From assembly GCF_901933205.1 (NCBI RefSeq), contig NC_044577.1, positions 4,785,321-4,849,320 on the forward strand: a stretch of DNA of 64,000 nt, in the 5' to 3' direction. Source of the DNA: Camarhynchus parvulus (taxonomy: Eukaryota; Chordata; Aves; Passeriformes; Thraupidae). Position numbers and translations under genes: made by a program. Shown here piece by piece: positions 59,397 through 64,000 of the stretch (the first letter of the stretch is position 1; each line of letters starts with the position of its first letter). Under the pieces are notes generated by a model. The model saw only the letters and a program-made list of their open reading frames with translations. It made no database searches and had not been told where the DNA came from.

Positions 59397-62300
59397 CTGT
59401 GGCAGCAGCAAAGTCAGAAAAAAAGAAAGAAAAGCATGCTAATTAGAATGGTGTTTTGAAATCAGAAAGATTAGCTTAAACAATAAAAACCAGAGGCTGA
59501 TTTAATCCATTTTTAAAACGTAATCCTTTTTCCTGAAATATAAGGAAATCATTAAAAATAAAAAAGAAGGACCAGATATTCCAAAGGTTTCAGTGGAAAA
59601 TGCCAAGTATTTCTAAAAATCAGGAGCTTGCTCTATTCAGGATGCACAAAGCATCACTATTAAATGTTCTTTCTATTAAGGACAATGTGCAGCAACTGCA
59701 ATATTTTAGGACAATCATTTATTAAATGTCTAGAAAAATGTCTGTAGATGTTGTTTTGCAAACGGGTAGAATGGGCAGCTGAGTAATGTAATTTTTAGAC
59801 ATTTAATATACAAAGTTAGCTGCTTTCCAACATGCCCTTTGGATTCTAATTCCTCCTCAGCAGCACACAGTATGCATTAAAGGCACTTCCCAGACAGCTA
59901 TCTCTGCTGCTGAGGGACTTGAAGGGCCAAATAGCATTCCTGCATGGTTAACATCAATACTTCATCTCCCTCACCCCTTTGAAGACTGCTACACAAAGCT
60001 TTATTTAAACAGTAGGTGTGAGTACCATGCAGAGGGATGGCAGAGATGACATTTTTTTGGTGGAATGGGCTCCTTGCTGCTGGCCCCCAAGCTGCTCTGT
60101 GCATGGAGCTGACTCAGGCACTGCATGCTTGACAGAGCTGGGTGCCACAGAACCCACACTCTCCTCCTCCCCACTGCCCACAAGGTGTAGCACACCTGAG
60201 AAGGGCTGAGAACTGCCTGCTCTGGTGAGCAGAATGCTGTAGTAGGACCACTCAAGGAGTGAATTCTTCCAAACTGAGAAACTGTCTCAGCTTGACTCCA
60301 GACCCACTCAAAGGTGCAGTGAAACCTCATCAGGCACACAGCTGCAACCATGTGGAAGCAACCAGAGAAGTTTCCTCCTCTCTAGAAGTTCAGGTGCCTT
60401 TGATGTAACAAATCAAGATGTTAAGGGCTGGTCCAGCACCATTCAGAGAGCAAAGGGTTTGTGGTTCTTATCTGTATTTGAGTCTAGTCTCCCTTAGTCA
60501 TTAATCAATGTATTTCTCTCTCTCAGCCAAACACAGTGGAAATAAACCCCTTCCCTCTCCAACTATATCCAAGTGCTGTCTGACAGCTGTTCCCAACACA
60601 AATGGAGCTGACCCCCAGGGAAGGCCACAAGCTGCACAGTCATAGCCCACCAGCTGCACAGCTGGGCACACCTGGGAACAGAGCAAAACTTGACTGCTTC
60701 TCCAGCCCTTGTGTGGAGACAGAGGTTTGTAATGGCAGAGGTCAATACACCCTGCTCCTGCCAGAGCCCCCATTAGTCACCATCCTGAGGGCAGGAATAA
60801 AAGCTCTGCTCACTCATTACCACATCCTTCAGGCAAGAACTGGCTGGGAAGGGCAAGTATGTTTAAATCAATGCCCTACATGTAACTTCACAGCAACCAC
60901 TCCGACAAGGGACTGTCCATTAGATTAATAATGATTTATTTTCACAGTTACTCTTACAGAATTCCCTTGTACTTTTAATGTGAAGCTATTCCTCTTCACT
61001 TGTCCTTTAGAAAAGCCAATTGTTTTTCCCAAAAAAACACAGATGTGAATTACTACAGCCATGTTTGTCTAAAACCAAAGTGCTAGGTTAATCTTACTTT
61101 TACACAAACTATTTAACGAGATATTAAAAATCCCCATCCACTGGCAAAGAACATTCCTAACTGTTGGTGTTTATACCCTACAATTCACTGCACTCCTGGC
61201 TGGTCACCTGGAGGGCAGTGACTGCAACAGTTCCATTGGCTGCTGCTAACAGCAAAAGTAGATGGAGGAATACCCCAGAACAACTACCAAGCAATGACAA
61301 AAACAAGCTGATTTGAAAAACATGAATTTGCAAAAACATTTGAAATACATGCATATAAATTTGAGGATAAATACAGATTAGAAATCTAAAGATGCTGCTT
61401 TCCTACTGTCAGGAATGTGAAGTTCTGGCAGCCTTCCACATTGGAAGAAATTAATCAACTGTTTTTTGAGACGAGGCTACGTATGATAAAGGTGCCTGTA
61501 GGAGGAGAAGAATATCAATAGCAGCTCTAGTTCTGCTCTTCTGTTTAACAACACATCCCTAGTATGAGATCAAAGTCCCCTCTGTGGTTAAGTAGATCAA
61601 ATGGAGCACCATAACCCCACCAATCAAGTCATGCATGTGGCCAGTCCCATAGATCAAAGAACAGGGATATTGATTTAAAGCCCAGCAAAATTCCCAGCTG
61701 CCTTTCAGGAGCCTGCACCTCATTTTGGGGCTTTGCACCCATTTTGGGCTGCTTCCACACCTGCTGGATGCTGGGGGTGCTTCTTGCCACCTCTTGGTTC
61801 CTTCCTCGCGTGAGAAACACAAAGCAGACACTTCCCAGACTCTCACATGGTGCTGCTGCAGACCAGTGGACTGGACACAAATGTGGAATCCTTACAGGTC
61901 CTGACAGCTCCCTGTGTTGTGAGGCACAGGCAGCCTGCAAAGCACGAGCTGGGAGAAGGAACCTGCGGCATGGCCCATCCTGCTCCTGGGGCCCTCCCCA
62001 CACCAGGTCGTGCTGCAGCACCTCCCATGGGCTGGGAGAGACAAACTGCTCTTCCACAAAGCAAACTTGGATGGCTGGTGTATCCCTGTTCAGATTCTGC
62101 TCTTTCAGACAGGAAAGAGCATCACCCTGACAGTTCTGGTGAGCATGGAGAACAGCACAGAGCTTCACTGAGTGCCACGGCTACAGAAGACCCCGCACCA
62201 ATTCCTGCCACCTGAAGGATGTGACACATGGCCCTCCTGCCAAAACTTCCACCAAGCTACTAATCACAATACCATCAAGACTATACTATTGGCTCAGATG

Positions 62301-64000
62301 AACAAATTAAGACTCAATGAGGAAGATTGTTAAAAGAATCCATTTTTAAAGCTTATGTTCACATGACAATTTTAACGAAAAGCTCCAATTAATTTCTGAT
62401 TTAGAATATGCAAACCTATATCAGGTTTAGTACCCTGGAGCATATCCAAAGGAAATTCCCTTGGTCAACTGCTTTCCATCAGCCAAGCTACTGCAACCCT
62501 CCTCCCAGCAGGGTTAAGACAAATCATTAAAAACTGCCTCCTTTTTAAGAGAATTTATCCTTGCTCCCATCCAGCCTGCTTCTCTACCACAAATGGGCTC
62601 TACAAGCTCAGAATGCAGTTCTCACCCTCTCAGCTCCCTTCCTGATTTAATTTGCCTGGGACAAAGATAATGCTTCCACAGGGAGCTATGAGGGAGGGTG
62701 AAAGGTTGTCTCCTGTTAAATAGAAATTTCCATTTCAGGCTACGCAAAATAAGTAAATAAAAATAAAAATGGCCTCTGGGCTTGTATGTTTTGTTGAGTT
62801 TGTTTGGCAGTGTTCTTTAATCAAGAAAGGCTTATTTCTGAACACTGCTGATGGATATTTTGGGTGACACAGGGGGCATGGGCAGTTCATCAGAACAGTG
62901 CTTTTGCCATACATGACTGCTGCAAAAGGACAGACTCCTCTGTACTAATGGACACTATAAATAGAAGATCCAGTGGGTAAGTCAAATCCTCACAGGGCTG
63001 CTATTGAGACTTTTCATAGTTTTCTTATGGTTCAGTTAAATTTCAAGGCAGCCTAATGATAAAGAACAAACAAACAAAAAAACAAAACAAGACCCAAAAA
63101 AAGGGGAAATTAGGCAGCTTGAATGCTGTGGATGCTGGGCTATGTATTCACTAGACATGGTTTTGCTTGTAGACATTTATTTTCCCTCTCTTTAAACAGT
63201 CAGACTCTCTCTGACTCTACTTCATGCCACAGAAATGGCATTAACATACAAAACAAGCTACAACAAATAGATTTATTTCTTAAAAGCAATAAGGAGCATG
63301 GCTTTACCTTAGACTCCAGCAGAATAAAGAATAGCAACATGCCTTTTCTTTGCATTTTGTAGAGAGTAAAATTTTGCTCCTTCTACCAAGCTGTCAGCTG
63401 TTCATGGTACAGGACACAGAATGAGCTTCACAGTTTGATTTTAGGGAATACACAACCCTAAGGTATAGGCAGCCCTCGAATGGGATGTCCATAACAAGGA
63501 GAAAACACAGTGAAAACGCTCAGCACGAGCTCTCCAAAGCCCTGACAGGGAGCAGGCTGAGCTGAGAGGCCAGGGCTGACACACCAGGACAGTAGCTCTG
63601 CTGCTCCCTCAAAGGTCACTTCAGACCACACTCCAGCAGGGCTGCCAGGTCAGCTCTGCCCAGCTGCTGCCAGTGCCATGGCTCTTCTGTGGCAGGAACA
63701 GAGGACAGAGCCCTGTCTGGGGCACCACACTAATTTAAACCAAAGTTAAAACTCAAACAAATTAAGCACTCTGTGTTCCTGGTTTTGGAAGTCAGCCCAA
63801 TTCTTCTCCCAACCCCAGCATACCAAATCAGGAGATGAGGAATCTCCGTGTCCCAGAGATGACTCGGGGACACAAACCCCTTCCAGAGTACTGAGATGCA
63901 CAGAGGATGCTGAACCAGCTGTGATGGGGAGCCACAGCCTTCCCTCTTGGCTGTGTTTAGAAGGCTGCTGCCTCCAAAGGCTGCTGCCCCCCTCAAAAGT
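59397..64000 (-). other. MAP2: MAP2 intron (partial, runs off the right end)
   Basis: At least 4.6 kb of intron lie upstream of the RII-binding exon. The next upstream exon must end in phase 1. I searched the minus strand for the MAP2 amino terminus and did not see it. The stretches at about 60050-60350 and 61740-62220 are richer in GC and hold long but unsupported open frames on both strands. No mobile element is recognised. Confidence 0.75.

Larger units (their letters stand above)
10355..64000 (-). other. MAP2: MAP2 gene, partial (3' UTR to the RII-binding exon)
   Basis: MAP2 is a neuronal dendritic protein that binds and stabilises microtubules through C-terminal repeats, while its long acidic projection domain spaces them and anchors signalling enzymes. 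The exons in the window are, in transcript order, 59283-59396, 58150-58269 (optional), 56975-57052, 50751-50990 (optional), 41310-45104, 40855-41061, 40324-40458, 36120-36181, 32095-32268 (optional), 30551-30704, 28127-28470, 17360-17452 (optional), 15748-15829, 15143-15255 and 14291-14506. All introns have GT-AG ends and all codon phases agree. The amino-terminal exons with the start codon are not in the window. Confidence 0.96.

Noticed and set aside
61629..62215. Long open frames on both strands in a GC-richer stretch of the right-hand intron
   Set aside because: No recognisable protein, no convincing splice sites in phase 1, and open frames on both strands at once suggest composition rather than coding.
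59397..64000. Search for the MAP2 amino-terminal exons
   Set aside because: No minus-strand frame resembles the MAP2 start or the acidic segment before the RII-binding helix; these exons are presumably further right.

Overview
This is a window of avian nuclear DNA, most likely from a songbird. Coding DNA is sparse: small GT-AG exons sit in long AT-rich introns. Three pieces of evidence point to a bird: CR1-type LINE 3' ends at 9926-10150 and 35290-35374, a solo-LTR-like element at 24770-25484, and a minus-strand tRNA-headed SINE with a CR1-like tail at 49441-49565. That SINE resembles TguSINE1, known to me from passerines. There are no bacterial genes, operons or CRISPR arrays.

Two neuronal genes lie head to tail on the minus strand, so transcription runs right to left. 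Positions 10355 to 64000 hold most of MAP2 (microtubule-associated protein 2). The window includes the PKA RII-binding exon (59283-59396), the Pro/Ser exon before the projection domain (56975-57052), the 3,795-nt exon specific to high-molecular-weight MAP2 (41310-45104), and the exons from 40855 down to the stop codon at 14291. These last encode the basic and proline-rich regions and all four tubulin-binding repeats, followed by a 3' UTR of about 3.9 kb. The first coding exons, including the start codon, lie beyond the right end. Further left, 3640-3731 is the first coding exon of UNC80, the large auxiliary subunit of the NALCN sodium-leak channel, inside a CpG island. The rest of UNC80 lies beyond the left end. 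As I recall, the MAP2-UNC80 order and orientation match human 2q34.

I joined the exons by reading splice sites and codon phase. The main chain is 59283-59396, 56975-57052, 41310-45104, 40855-41061, 40324-40458, 36120-36181, 30551-30704, 28127-28470, 15748-15829, 15143-15255 and 14291-14506. Four further exons fit as in-frame cassettes: 58150-58269 (40 residues), 50751-50990 (80 residues), 32095-32268 (58 residues) and 17360-17452 (31 residues, the extra repeat of four-repeat MAP2). Every boundary from 59396 to 36181 is phase 1, so any subset in that run can be skipped without a frameshift. This includes the jump from 56975 to 36181 that makes juvenile MAP2c.

The remaining DNA holds a 69/59-bp minisatellite carrying YY1-like cores (9350-9825), a 25-bp tandem array near the alternative repeat exon (17035-17132), a perfect 23-bp inverted repeat (38703-38756), a long purine/pyrimidine tract inside the 3' UTR (12961-13068), and several weaker exon-like stretches listed as findings. 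All gene names rest on recognising protein sequence by eye; no alignment or database search was run.
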